A stretch of DNA of 64,000 nucleotides. Origin: Euglena gracilis (lineage: Eukaryota > Euglenida > Euglenophyceae > Euglenales). This document shows positions 11,503 through 23,246 of the stretch, piece by piece (positions within the stretch are counted from its first letter, which is position 1; each line of letters opens with the position of its first letter). The stretch is from positions 22,784,588 to 22,848,587 of the forward strand of contig CP154956.1 of NCBI GenBank assembly GCA_039621445.1, in the 5' to 3' direction. The position numbers and the translations under genes were made by a program. The notes beneath the pieces are model-generated. The model worked only from the letters and a program-made list of their open reading frames with translations. It did not search any database and was not told the DNA's origin.

Positions 11503-14500
11503 CCACTACAACAGCAATTTCGACACATCGAAGCATGTATCCAAAATTGCGTCAAAACACTAAACCAAGTCTTACAATTTTATGAAGACAGTCACAAGGC
11601 GTTTTCGGCAAGCTGGACTTCCTTTTGGCAATTCATCCAAGAATTTGGACAATTTTGACAAAGGAATTTTAATTCCACTACAATGGACCTTCAGAACCTC
11701 CACCAAGGTTTTGACGCATTTTTGCGCAACACCTTGGTACAAAACTTCCAACAAGTACAAGAGACCCTCCACACCGGGGAATCGCGAAATAATGCAAAAT
11801 TTTCACATTTAGAACAAAATCTACGACAATTGTTCACACAACTGGAAAACTTTTCTTATACAAAGCAAGAGATGCAGTCCCGCCTACAACAACAGGATAA
11901 AGCGCCTACGGGTGCAGAACTTGGCTCATATGTCTCATATGAGCACTTCTCAACCATGTCCAATGTTGTACAACAGTCCCAAGAACGCATTTTGCGTTTG
12001 GGTGATGAAAACGCGAGTTTTCATCAAAATTTTGCACAAATACGCGAAAAACTATGCACAAAGAGCTTTTGCTCAACAACTGGAAGAGCGGATTGCTCGT
12101 TTGGAACAAACTTCCTGCAAATGCGGTGAAGTTTCCGACAATTTGACCTCATTGCATACTCAAGTGGAGGAAATCGTGCATCGCAAGATCTCCTCATGAA
12201 AAGTGGCAAAACGGCATACAAAATCTTGAAACTGCTTCCAACGCATTACAAACCGCTACGGCGGAACTCCAATCGCGCGATGCAGTTATTCTTAGCTTAC
12301 AACCGCGAATGCTGAACTCCAAGAACGAGAAACGATCATAACTACTATCCAAACCGCGAACGCGGACCTCCAAATTGCGTTTGCAGACCTGAAAACCGCT
12401 TTTGCGGATGTTTCGGGGCTACAAACGGCATTTGGGGACTTACAACGCCGCTTTGCGGAAACTTCCACCAAAAATCCCAGTATGCGAGTATTATGATCCA
12501 CTGTAACCGATTTGCACAATCAGTTACAAGCGGATGTGAACAAAATCGATTCCGCGTTTGCAGATTTGCACAAACGGTGCAACGGTATTCAAAACTCAAT
12601 TCCGGATATCACCGGCATTGACCCCGCACTTGAGGATTTGAATACCCAACACAAAAACCTTAAAATCCACCACTTCCCATTTACCAAAACGCGTACAAAC
12701 ACTTTCTACAACGGTCTCCGGACTCCAACCATCCTCGGATGGACAAACGGTTCGCGAAGTCGATCTACCCTTGATTTTCGCACATTTTACGACCAAATGC
12801 TTGCGAAAAATAAGGAAAACTTACAACAATTTTGTGAAACCTTGATGAGGACCGAAAATTCGGTCACCCAACAAGTTCTCACACTAAAACAACAAATTTC
12901 GGTGTTGGAGAACCGACTTTCTACAATGATGGATAACAAAACCGATGAAAATGCGGTAGGGGTTCCCCAACCCAGGTTGGGTACCACAACCCCACAAACC
13001 GAGAATCGGTTGAACGCCCTTACAACCGCAATGGAAACTTTGGTTAAGCGGGTCCAATTATTGGACACCACTTTCCCAAAGCTTTCAGGGGATTTTGACT
13101 CCATTGTTGACCAACTACCACTTTTGGATGAGTTACCCTCATACCGCAAACGTATTTAGCGTTTGCAGGGTGATGTTGAACGAATTTAGGACCTTTTCCA
13201 AGTGGTTGGCTCATTGGAACAAAGTATCCAAGATTTTGCATTGAGTTTGGATGAGATTCATGCAAAATTTGCAACCCCCCACACTTTGCCCCTGAAAACT
13301 GTGTTTTCGGTGGTCAAAATGCAACTTCCAGCTCACAACGTGCTTTTCGCGCATCAACCGAAGCATCTTCGGATGCCCTACGTCCAACTCGCGACTTTCT
13401 GCATCACATTCGCGATTCGTTGGATGCCAATCCTTCCAAAAGCGCAGTATGCGCACCCCTACAAGCATCTTCGGATTCGCATTCCCTACAAGCACCTACG
13501 GATGCACATGATCATGAACATGCATTCTTACAATCACGATTACAATCGCCCGTTTATACCACAACTTAAGATTCCCCACCCTAAGGGTGAATCTTCGGAT
13601 TATGAACCGGTTTTTACCACAAAAGCCGCAAATCCTCCAGTTTTACAACAAGAAATTCGCAAATCGGGACTGATTCGGGGTATGAGCCATACCCCTACCA
13701 CGGGTATTGGCCATGGATCGCGAATGCGAAACACGGAATTTACCGCGGTTCCCCGATTAGCGGGTGAACACGGGATTCCTACCCCCCTGGTATGTTACCA
13801 CACCCCGAATCACGGAATCGCGACCGTCCACAATCCGAATCGCGGAATCGCGAAACACAACACACAATTCGCGGAACTGCGATGTACCAAATACCCATGG
13901 TACCTACGGTACCATGAGTACCAATCTAGATGTGCATTCGTACATCCCACCACAACAAACCCACAATAACAATTACGATGGAAATCGCGGCCCACAACGC
14001 GATTTCAAAGGTAACATTACAATTGCCAACAAGGTAAAGCCACAATGGGACGGAGGTCCCACAACTTGAAAACAATTTTGGCGCGACTGGACGTACTACT
14101 GGGACTTGAAGGGTCCAACCCAAGATGGGAACCCTGAGGTAATCAAGATGGAATTCATTGATTGCCTCCCCAAGGAAAAAAAAGAGCGCGCCCGAAAACT
14201 TGTGATCCGGAATCGGATTACTTTTGATGAACTGGCTGAGCAATATGCGTCAACCTGTTCAAGCATAATTTCGCGAATTACGCTGGAGAAGAAATGGCGG
14301 CAATTCGCGCCCAGTGACCGAAAATGGAAGTCAATCGACCTTTGGTATTCCAAATGGTTGGGATTGGCTTCTGAGGTTGATGAATTGGGAGATAACCAAA
14401 TGAAAGAACAATTCGATGCGGTTCTCCTCCATTTCATTCCTACAATTATCTAGGACATCCACCGCGAGGAACTCGCGGACAACAAACTCACACTTGAACA

Positions 14501-14818
14501 ACGATGGAACTATGTTTCCAAGCAAATGAAACTCTCACAACTTTTGAGAAAGATAGGGTGGTGGGCTCACACCCACAACCTCACCGCTGGTCTCCCTAGC
14601 GGTACGGTAAGTGCCCTACAAAAGACTTCTTCTCCAAAATCCCTACGGGGATACGGTAAACAACAAACTCCCCAAGGAGAGGAACAAAAACGCGCTATCC
14701 GCGCTCATCTGACCAATCTTCTGACAAAACTTGCTTTTGTGCAACAAAGCGGGGCATACGTCCTGTGACTGCCCCCACCCTGATACGTGAAAGCGGTATC
14801 AGAGTCCAAGGGGTTCGC
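11503..14818 (+). pseudogene. gag remnant, copy B
   Basis: Close match to gag of copy A. Contains the coiled-coil region (11683-13160), the His/Pro-rich linker, the Gag core beginning near 14025 with the TFDELAEQY block near 14220, and a zinc knuckle near 14725-14770 that is thrown out of frame by loss of one T in its Cys-Phe codons. In-frame stops and indels occur near 12196, 12496, 13159, 14066 and 14453. The N-terminal region present in copies C and D is missing. No function expected. Confidence 0.85.
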
Positions 14819-17177
14819 GAAACGATAAAGTGTTGTGGACATATTCTTAACAACGGACAAGGGAGAGCATCTCCAAGCAAACTTGATGCTATAAAGAAGT
14901 GGACACCTGAAAACATCAAGACGATCACCCAGTTAAAAGGATTTTTGGGTTTAGCGCAGTATTACGCGATTTACGTGAAGGATTTTGCGAAAATCGCGGT
15001 ACCACTGACGCGACAACTCAAAAATCGCGCTCCTGACAATACAAAGATACAATGGGATGACACAATGCGAGAATCGCTAACGACAGTTAAACAACTGATG
15101 TTGGACAGCGTTGTACTTGACATTGCCGACCCGTACAAACCATACGCACTGGAGGTCGACAGCAGCGACTATGCTGTCAGCGGTGTTTTGAGCCAACATA
15201 ACTCGTCCAACGAACTGTGACCTGTAGCGTTCTTCAGCAGAAAGCTACAAGGTGAAGACGGAAAAGGACAAGTCAAATGGAGCATACGAGAAAAGGAGAC
15301 CTATGCCAGTGTCATTAGCCTACAAAAATTCCGAAGTTGGATCGCCAGTTCACTCGTACAAATACTAGTGCTGACAGACCATGAGTCTCTCCAACGCTGG
15401 TACACCGAATACTTGAACAAAGCCATGTCCTCAGTTGGCCAAAGATGCCGATGGCACGAATTTTTGAGTCAATTCAACCTGGTGGTAGTTTATACACCAG
15501 GTCATACTCAAAAGGTCGCAGAAACACTCTCCCATGCACCCTGGCATTACCCTGGTTACCCTGACGATGGTGGTGCCACAATCCACGGAATTCGCGAAGC
15601 CGACGAATACGCAAGGCACGCAGACGCCGCTGACAACCTACTTGACAATTTTCCCGTCTCGCGGATTTGGCGGCGGATTCCGGTAGCCCCCGTAGGGGAA
15701 AAAGACAACGCGGCAGAATGCCGGGCCCCCGCCGAGTTACGCAATCATATTTCTCCATCCGCTCTCCATTTTCGAGAACGGGATTATTCCAAGGATGATT
15801 TTTACAATGATGTCGTACAAAGATTGTGTAATGGTGAATTGGTTGAGAATTATACCTTATCACCTTTACGTTTGATTTTTGGAATGATACTGGAAACAAG
15901 TACTGCATACCCTGTGACTTTGGGGACGACGTACTTTTATGTTATCACAACCAAGGTCACCCTGAGGCCCCCAAACTTCTTTCTTTGGTGGGTCGCAGGT
16001 ATTGTACAACCCCGACCGAAAAAGACTTGTACAAGCGCTGTTTACAAATTTCGCAACGGTGCCAAATTTGTCAAGCTGTGAAACCGCGCAGAGGTACCCC
16101 CCCTGGTACGATGGACTTCTTCCCCGTACCAAATGACAATTTTACATCCCTCTGCGTGGATTTTCAGGGAAACTTGAAACTTGCAACGGAACAGAAGAAT
16201 AAATTTACCTATCACACATTCCTGTTGTCGTCTGTCGGCTGAGTGGGTACATTATAGGCATTCCATGCCAGAAAGCAGGGTTGACAGCACAAGTTTGGCA
16301 CAAATGTTTTTAGAAAGATGCATGTGCCTCATGGGTTTACCGAATGAAATAGTGAGTGATCAAAGCCATTTGATTTCTTCGCGATTTAATACAACTCTTT
16401 GCGGTTTACTCGGAATACAGCAGCATTTTTCTATTATTTATCGTCCAAAAGGCAATGGTCGCGCTGAAGCGGCAGTGAAAGCTGTAGTCAACGTACTACG
16501 ACTTTCACTGGCCGAATCGCACAATGCCTGGCTACAAGTATTACCCTGGTGTTTTTTTATGTTACGCCTTACCGGGTCTGATATTACAATACTCACCGTA
16601 CAAAAATCGTCTTCGGACGAGACCCCCCAGCCATGGGCGACATTCCCGTCAGAACGACCCGCTCGTTCTGGCGTGAGTTGCGAAACATGGTTCTCTGAAG
16701 TAGAAACCTTGCGCACGGGTGTGCGGTAGCGCGTAGTCGCTGTACGTTTACAAAAACAAAGGCAATTTTTACAGCAGTACAAATCACCGATATAAAACCC
16801 AGGTGAGCGCGTGTGGATTCGGAACACTAGAACCCGCATGCAATCCACGAAGTGGGACCCCCCTCTGGATTGGACCATGTGAGATCCTCGATCGGTTGGG
16901 TACAAGTGGGCGCTACAAAGTCGCTTTACCCAACGGTGTCGAGGATGTGCACATGGATGACTTCAAACCATACCTGACTCCACCAAAAGGTAAAGCCATA
17001 CCCTGTCTCTACTTCAAACCACTGTCAAAACTGCCTGAGACAGATGATTCTGTCGTTGACAAAATTCTCGACCACAAAGCAGACAGAGGTGTACATTACT
17101 GGAAAGTACGATGGAAAGGATATGGTCCCGAAGAGGACACCTGGGAACCAGCAACTAGTTTTGTTGGTTACATCTAA
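14819..17177 (+). pseudogene. pol remnant, copy B: end of RT, RNase H, integrase, chromodomain
   Basis: Begins at the same fusion point as copy A (gag tail joined to the RT CCGHILNNG block), so protease, the Dam-like domain and the RT active site are absent. Then: RNase H (VDSSDYAVSG near 15160, LTDHESLQRWY near 15370), a linker, degraded integrase zinc finger (15940-16080), integrase core with the second Asp and the Glu visible in EIVSDQSHLISS and YRPKGNGRAEAAV (16345-16475), integrase C-terminus (16803-16970, HMDDFKPYL) and chromodomain ([26 protein letters not shown], about 17053-17155). Frameshifts near 15220, 15890, 16085, 16570 and 16740 and several stops make it non-functional. Confidence 0.85.
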
Positions 17178-17545
17178 CAAGACTGGAAGCTATGGAACAA
17201 ACGAAACAATATTGACATTTCTGTAAATACCTTCTAAGGGAGGATATACAAGATGCCCAAGTTTTTGTCCATAGCATGGACTTTTGACAAAATGTATAAT
17301 GGGCGAATGCCAAACCATTTTGTCCCTAGCGAAGGATTTTTTGTTAAAGGACTACGGTCCTATACAACCCATTTTTACACTTGGAGCTGCAATTGTGATT
17401 TTACAATTATTGCAAACATACAAATATTTTTGTGTTTGTTTACACTTGGTTGCATGCGTACAATGTTACCGTACAATGCCTTATTTCTCTGTTTCCCTAC
17501 AGCTCAGCACTTGCTACTATCTGCCTTTTTTCTTCTTCAAGACGG
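17178..17545 (+). promoter_or_regulatory. pol-ORF3 spacer with splice-acceptor-like site, copy B
   Basis: Non-coding 368 bp. A pyrimidine tract ends at AG 17501-17502 (TTTCTCTGTTTCCCTACAG), 44 bp before the candidate ORF3 ATG at 17546. Equivalent acceptor-like sites occur at the same place in copies C and D, which suggests that ORF3 is expressed from a spliced RNA. A second weaker acceptor-like site (TTTTTTCTTCTTCAAG) ends near 17541. Confidence 0.55.
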
Positions 17546-18428
17546 ATGCTGGAGGAAGGGGACCAGGTCCTCCATCCAACCGTATGTTCTCCCTGGACAA
17601 CCTCCTACGGGAGTCCCCTCACCCACAACAAGCTGCTTCGGAAGCAACGCCCGCAGTGGCAAATCCCGCTGTGACTCAACATGCGGTTCCGCACGTTGCC
17701 CCACAACAAACTACACTTGGTGGCATACAATCTCAACCTATGATTCCACAACAAACGGAATCTGCCTATGAACAGTTTGCAGTGCCGCAACCACGGCCCC
17801 CAAGGAGATATGATCTGGCCAGTAGCAGTAGCCAACGCGCTGCTTTTGCGGCGGTAGAACAACAGTACGTGGAGTATGAACAACGAAGTCGTAGTCGTTA
17901 TTATCCCGCACAACCGCCACAAGGGCAGTATGCCACACAACCAGAACCTCCACAAAGGCAGTATGCCGCTCCCGTTCTGCTCGGTTCCCCAAGTACATGG
18001 GTGAACTGACAACGGCTTCAGCAGATACAATTTGTAACGCTCTGCGAAGTGCGCAGAGGACAGACCGGATCCCTTCATCCGAGTGACGTGTGCATTCGTA
18101 CTGCCGACATTGCTTGCAATCGCCAACAAGCCTATCGCCACCTGGGACATGTGGTCCCAGAGTACGACAGCGGGTAGAATCTTCTTCAACCCGGCGAATC
18201 CGGATTTCCAGACAACGTAACCCTCAGGGACCTGGGAGTCCTAGTTCCGCCTGTGCTCCGCGGAGTGCACCCAGTGGGTGCTTACGCGGAACACATGCGC
18301 CGCTATACTCCTGAACTCACAGAAAGTGAGATAGGTGATGCCCCAATGCAGGAACCAATATACTTACCACCACAACGTTTTTCCTCTCCCCCACGCATGC
18401 CACCTGCCCGGAACTGGGAGGCTGGTAT
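17546..18428 (+). pseudogene. ORF3 remnant, copy B, part 1
   Basis: Candidate start ATG at 17546 aligns with the MLPG start of copies C and D after a small indel; downstream the copy reads GGRGPGPP, then GIQSQPMIPQQTESAYEQFA, the PQGQYA repeat and the conserved N-terminal block (SGFPDNVT, RDLGVLVPPVL, about 18195-18260). Stops and frameshifts near 18009 and 18050-18250 break it. It is interrupted at 18428 by the family-2 element; the matching uninterrupted site in copy A is at 6500-6503. Confidence 0.8.
18425..18428. repeat. Target-site duplication GTAT, left of family-2 element
   Basis: GTAT directly precedes the TG of the 5' LTR and recurs at 30839-30842. Copy A has a single GTAT at 6500-6503 in the same context, confirming a 4-bp duplication. 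Confidence 0.9.
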
Positions 18429-18923
18429 TGTGAGTCAGGGGTGCTGAGTGCCCCAAACAACATAACCTAACCCAACCCAACCGGATGACTCTGCAGTTAG
18501 GATTAGGAAAATCTTATTAGGAATTATTAGCATTGCTGACCCAATCTGTCTACACAGGGCTCTGTCTCTCTGTCACACTGTCAGTTTGAAGTTCAAGAAT
18601 TGAATTACCTTGGTGGCAATTATCATTCTTACCTGGACATTTCGTGGTTCATTACATTGGTGCTGGATTTGGAATTGCTGAATTGCTTGTATTGTGCTAT
18701 TGGTCTTGTGGATTTTTTTATCAAAAAGGAAAGGTGTGAGCGAACCAACCCACCTGTTTTCATCAAAAAAACAAAAAAACCCACCAAAAACAAAGAAAAT
18801 GCAATTTTTGAAACAGGCCGCGAGGGGAATTGAAAACACCCTGGGCAGGGTTAAAGATCCTACGCAACGGGGTGCCGGCCCCGAGGGATTGGAAACTCAA
18901 GGGCGGGCACCACGGATACAACA
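18429..18923 (+). repeat. 5' LTR, family-2 element (495 bp)
   Basis: Begins TGTGAGTCAGGGG and ends GGATACAACA. It matches the 3' LTR at 30344-30838 with no difference seen by eye. The primer binding site follows immediately. Confidence 0.95.
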
Positions 18924-18941
18924 TGGTCGCAGAGGTAGACT
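18924..18941 (+). promoter_or_regulatory. Primer binding site, family-2 element (initiator-Met tRNA-like)
   Basis: TGGTCGCAGAGG begins directly after the LTR. It differs at one position from TGGTAGCAGAGG, the complement of the 3' end of a typical eukaryotic initiator-Met tRNA. Primer identity is inferred because the host tRNA sequence is not available. Confidence 0.65.
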
Positions 18942-19034
18942 GCCCAATTTTGATTCCCCTCCAACATGCGGCTACGAACAACAACCTGAAAAACGACAAG
19001 AAACTGCAAAAACTGACGCTGACATGCTGCCTCA

Positions 19035-19260
19035 ACTGCCATCGCTAGGATGGTGGAGCCGGCGGAGGGCAACTCAGCCATGTACCAAACTCTGGATGTG
19101 CCAGCTGCCTTAACCGCCATCGCTAGGGTGGTGGAGCAGGCGGATGGTTTCCCAGCCCTGAACCAAACACTGGAAATGCCAGCTGCCTTAACCGCCATCG
19201 CTAGGGTGGTGGAGCCGGCAGATGGCTTTGCCGCCGTGTACCAGTCACTGGACATCAACA
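19035..19260 (+). repeat. Three 78-bp tandem repeats at the start of family-2 gag
   Basis: Units begin near 19035, 19113 and 19191 (A-C-[TC]-GCCATCGCTAGG), encoding a repeated ALTAIARVVEPADGF-type 26-residue unit. The gag ATG at 19050 exists because the first unit has ATG where the other two have GTG. Confidence 0.8.
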
Positions 19261-22200
19261 GGTGGACTGAACTGGAACAAAACGGCACAGACATTACAGT
19301 GCCACGGACATACAATGACAGCCCACGTGTCATTGCCATGGTGCACATGGACCAGGACGACACCGAACCGACCGGTCCAGCACCCGATTACACAGAACTG
19401 GACGAAAACAACGAACCGTACTTCGACGAACAGGTGTTTGCACCACAAAACTGGTACCAACAGCCAGAAACGGACACTCAGAACGACCAAAACTGGCAAA
19501 CCGCAACAGCACAGCAACCAGGAACCCAGAGTTTTGCACTGGTGGCGGTACGACAGAGCCCGGAACAACCAGACCGCCTCCAGGGTGAAACTGAAACTTC
19601 GTACCAGGAACCTTCGTACAGCTCGTACGAGATTCCACAGCCGGAACCACAGAACCAGAACACTGACTGGGACTGGTGGTCGAACTTTGCGTACGAAACT
19701 GGACAGCTGACCCAGGAATTTCAACAGTTCAGACACAAAACTGAGCAGACGAATCAGCAAACGGCGGAAACTCTGCAGCAGCTGCAACAAACAACGACGG
19801 AATGGGTCAGCGAACTGCACGCAACAGTCAACAGACAGGGTGAAGCGCTCATGACAGAAATAAACGGCAGACACGAAGAACTGACGACAGTCCTGGCAAC
19901 AACCCAAGCAAGCATGGAACTGGTGACAGTCAACCAGAACAGACTGTACCAGGAACATTTCAACGGAATGTCACAGCAGATCACAGAAATCAGGGAAATG
20001 TCTGGCTCACTGGGTGAAAAACTCAGGGAATTTCACAGTTTTCTGCAGATGGCAGGTGGAAACGCACAGAACCAGGGTGAACATCTGGTTGGTTTACTGC
20101 ACCGACAGAAAGAAAACGAAAAAACAACTGCAGAACTGCAACAGAGATTGGCTGTGGCAGAAGAACGGGTCGCAGGAATCACAGGCGGAGTCCAAACGGT
20201 GAACAGCAAAGTGGACGAAACTGTGGCAACAGTATCCAGAAAAGTTGAAAACCTCAGAGGTGAAATCAGCAGTGTCGTGGAACCCATTCTGAAGGACATG
20301 GGCAGTGAAATCGGAAATCTGGCAGGACGGGTTCAGCAGCAGGAAACAAAAACGGCAACAACTATCCAAAACTGTGATTACCTGCACAAAAAACTGGTCG
20401 AACTGCAGAAAATCCCAGATCAGCAGCAGCAGATTACACAGCTGAACGAGGAAATCGGCAGACTGAAACGACAGGTGGAAACTCTGACATCCAACGAAGA
20501 AAAACACAAACAGCGCACTGAACGTTTGAACCTGGAGGTCGGCAACCTGGGTCACAGGGTGGACGAAACAGCCCAAACGACTCAAAACCTGCTGGGTGAA
20601 CTGCAAAAAGGGACCATTAAAACGGGAACACATGCCACATCTGAACATGCCAAATGGCTGGAAATGACATCTGCCATTGGCTCAATGACAACCAGGGTCG
20701 GTCAACTGGAAGCAAAACTGGCTGGTCTGACAACAAAAACTGCAGAACGAGAAACACATGACAACGGCATCTGGCACCATTTACATTCTCTGACCACGGA
20801 ACTGCAAACACAGCAGAAACGGTGGACAGAACAGCTGGTGACCTTGGACAGAAAAATCAGTACTGTGACAAAAACGACTGAAAACCTGACCGAAAAACTG
20901 GAAAGGCAAAACACCCAGCAAATCACAACCCCCAGCCCTAGCATGGCTGAAATCCCGAAACTTTTTGAAAATCTTTGTATTTCCTCTCGCCCAGCCTGCA
21001 CAGGGGCCTTCGGGCCAGAGTCGGGGGCCAGCCCCCTGGCCAGTGGGCCTCCCTCGAGGACCCAGGCTGGACAGCCAGGGGCAGCCACAACGGCCCAACG
21101 GACTGGACACCCCCCCCAGGGGGCAGACAGGGCCGCGGGCCAACGGGGATCGGGGACCCCACAACCCCAGAACCAGACCCCGGCAGCCCTGAGGGGCCAA
21201 CCCACAGGACAACACGGGACGGGGACCCCAGAACCCCACACCTGGCAGACGGGGATGGGGACCCCACAACCCCTGGCCCAGCCACGGCCAGCCCTGAGGG
21301 GCCAGCCCGCAGGAAACCAAGGGACGGGGACCCCAGAACCCCAGGCCTGTCAAACGGGGACGGGGACCCCACAACCCCTGACAGGTATGTTCAGCCAGAG
21401 CAGCCAGCAGTGGGGGGACGAAACACCACACCCAAAAATGGAAGGAGGAGCTGCAGCACTGGGGACCGTTAACTCGGCTTCCCTGGTGGGGCAGCTCATC
21501 CAACAAGAACTGAAAACTGCCTTGACACCGTTAATTGCCCAACTGACTCGACAAACAGAACGACCGACTGCAGTCCCGATCAGCCCAGCACTGACGACAA
21601 ACCCGACAAGCCCAGCACCACAGCCAACCCAGCCGACTCAACAGCCAGTGACGACACAACAAAACCCACAGTCGCGGACACGGGGCTTGTTCATGTGGGC
21701 AGACGAAACAGAAACTCAGAACACAGCCACAACAACCTGGGTGGGACCCCAGGTGGGGTCTACCCAAACTGCCATCCACCACATAGGAGAGGAAACAGTG
21801 GTGGCACCCGTGGCAACGGCCCCGGCAGCATCCTTCGGGCTGCTGCTGGGTCCAGTGGGCGCGGCGATGACAAAAGACCTGGTAAGACCAACACTGCAGG
21901 GGAATTTCGCAGATTTTGCCGTGAAATTTCCAATGTACCTGCAACGTGTGTCAGCCGGTCAGGGGTCCCTGACCGATGACCTGAAACTGTCACTGCTGGA
22001 GGGCAGCCTGGACAGTGCCAGCAAACTGGAACTACAACGCAGACAGGAACGCGGTGAGAAAATAAAATACCAGGAATTTTGGAACTGGATGTGCCAGAAA
22101 TACGGTGGAGACACGCAATCAGCCATCAAGGACGAACTGAAAACCCTGAGACCAAAAACGGAAGGAAAACTGACACTGGAAGCGTGGAGGGAGTTTGAAG

Positions 22201-23246
22201 CCCATTTCAAACTACTCTACAGCAGGCTGGAAAATCCATCAGAGGAAGACGCATACAACCTGGTGGCTGAAAAAATGCCTGAAACGCAACGCAGAAGCTG
22301 CATCAGGGAACAGGACCGCAGAAATCAGGACAGACCGACACTGAAACTGAAAGGGGTCACGAACATTACAAACGTCCCAGATGCAACAACGGAAGACGTT
22401 CGTGACCTGGTGGCAGCAACAGTGGGCACAGGTGAAAATTTTCAGGTGGCACGAGACGGACAAAACTTCAGGATCCAACTGCACAGCAGCAGAGCTGCTG
22501 AACTGCTCCTGATGAAAAACGGTTCAACGTTGCTGACTGGACACAAACCACAGTTCACGCAGGTGCAAGCCAAACTCACATTGGATGAACTGTTCCAACG
22601 GGTAGAAACCGAACTCAGGTGCCAACAACAGTCAGACTCCCTGGGTAGGGGGTACAACGGCTGGCAGAACCAACCTCGTGAAAACAGATCACGGTCGATG
22701 GACCGCAGGGGTTACGTCAGGGAAGTCAAGGAGGAGGAGAAAACAAAATCCAGAAGTCGGACACCACCTTCCAGATCCCGACCCAACTCCCCTGGACCTC
22801 GAACCCCAACACCTGAAAAACCCAGACCCCCTTCTCCACGCCAGCAGGTGCCCATGGCAGTTTCAGAACAGCCTGGCCAGGGACGGTACACCAACTGGTC
22901 AGACTGGGGACAAAACGACTGGGGCAAAGGCAAAGGAAAGGGGAAAGGTCAAAACTGGGGTTCAACCCAAAACTGGAACCAGAACCAGAACTGGAATCAG
23001 AATTACGGCAAAGGCTACGATTCAGGAAAGGGATACAACTCTGGGAAAGGATACGATTCTGGGAAGGGGAGCGGGAAAGGAAAAGGTAAGGGGCAGCCAC
23101 AGCCACAGCCAGCAGCAACGAAATCTGAACCACAGACTCAGCAAACCAATTCACAGGAGCCAGCCAACCAGCCACAGGGACAGCCAAAGGCAGAAGCATC
23201 TTCCAGCAATCGCTGGCAGCCAGTTCAAAACGCAGAACGGAAGTGA
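19050..23246 (+). CDS. gag: Gag polyprotein, family-2 element (1,398 aa)
   Basis: Structural protein expected to form the retrotransposon particle. Order along the protein: a 26-residue repeat unit (residues 1-70); a Gln/Asn/Glu-rich stretch; a very long coiled-coil region (about 210-620) rich in heptad leucines, Thr and Gln; a Pro/Gly/Thr low-complexity minisatellite (about 650-800); a helical capsid-like Gag domain starting near NFADFAVKFPMYL (about residues 950-1200); an SR/RSRTPPSRS-type basic stretch; and a C-terminal GKGKGKG and GKGYDSGKG tract (22920-23100), which probably binds nucleic acid because no zinc knuckle is present. The start ATG is the first in a frame opened by TGA at 19020. 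The stop is TGA 23244-23246, after which the same frame stays open into pol. Confidence 0.9.
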   Translation: MVEPAEGNSAMYQTLDVPAALTAIARVVEQADGFPALNQTLEMPAALTAIARVVEPADGFAAVYQSLDINRWTELEQNGTDITVPRTYNDSPRVIAMVHMDQDDTEPTGPAPDYTELDENNEPYFDEQVFAPQNWYQQPETDTQNDQNWQTATAQQPGTQSFALVAVRQSPEQPDRLQGETETSYQEPSYSSYEIPQPEPQNQNTDWDWWSNFAYETGQLTQEFQQFRHKTEQTNQQTAETLQQLQQTTTEWVSELHATVNRQGEALMTEINGRHEELTTVLATTQASMELVTVNQNRLYQEHFNGMSQQITEIREMSGSLGEKLREFHSFLQMAGGNAQNQGEHLVGLLHRQKENEKTTAELQQRLAVAEERVAGITGGVQTVNSKVDETVATVSRKVENLRGEISSVVEPILKDMGSEIGNLAGRVQQQETKTATTIQNCDYLHKKLVELQKIPDQQQQITQLNEEIGRLKRQVETLTSNEEKHKQRTERLNLEVGNLGHRVDETAQTTQNLLGELQKGTIKTGTHATSEHAKWLEMTSAIGSMTTRVGQLEAKLAGLTTKTAERETHDNGIWHHLHSLTTELQTQQKRWTEQLVTLDRKISTVTKTTENLTEKLERQNTQQITTPSPSMAEIPKLFENLCISSRPACTGAFGPESGASPLASGPPSRTQAGQPGAATTAQRTGHPPQGADRAAGQRGSGTPQPQNQTPAALRGQPTGQHGTGTPEPHTWQTGMGTPQPLAQPRPALRGQPAGNQGTGTPEPQACQTGTGTPQPLTGMFSQSSQQWGDETPHPKMEGGAAALGTVNSASLVGQLIQQELKTALTPLIAQLTRQTERPTAVPISPALTTNPTSPAPQPTQPTQQPVTTQQNPQSRTRGLFMWADETETQNTATTTWVGPQVGSTQTAIHHIGEETVVAPVATAPAASFGLLLGPVGAAMTKDLVRPTLQGNFADFAVKFPMYLQRVSAGQGSLTDDLKLSLLEGSLDSASKLELQRRQERGEKIKYQEFWNWMCQKYGGDTQSAIKDELKTLRPKTEGKLTLEAWREFEAHFKLLYSRLENPSEEDAYNLVAEKMPETQRRSCIREQDRRNQDRPTLKLKGVTNITNVPDATTEDVRDLVAATVGTGENFQVARDGQNFRIQLHSSRAAELLLMKNGSTLLTGHKPQFTQVQAKLTLDELFQRVETELRCQQQSDSLGRGYNGWQNQPRENRSRSMDRRGYVREVKEEEKTKSRSRTPPSRSRPNSPGPRTPTPEKPRPPSPRQQVPMAVSEQPGQGRYTNWSDWGQNDWGKGKGKGKGQNWGSTQNWNQNQNWNQNYGKGYDSGKGYNSGKGYDSGKGSGKGKGKGQPQPQPAATKSEPQTQQTNSQEPANQPQGQPKAEASSSNRWQPVQNAERK
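21142..21385 (+). repeat. GC-rich minisatellite in family-2 gag
   Basis: Repeats built on GGGACGGGGACCCCA alternating with CCTGAGGGGCCA, with a longer unit of roughly 110-120 bp present about twice. In the gag frame it encodes GTGTPEPQ/GTPQPL-type repeats. Long antisense open frames over it follow from the composition and are not genes. Confidence 0.75.

Noticed and set aside
20781-21506. Long minus-strand open frames over family-2 gag
   Set aside because: They lie over GC-rich minisatellite DNA, have Cys/Gly/Pro-biased translations and no homology pattern; the plus-strand gag explains the sequence.
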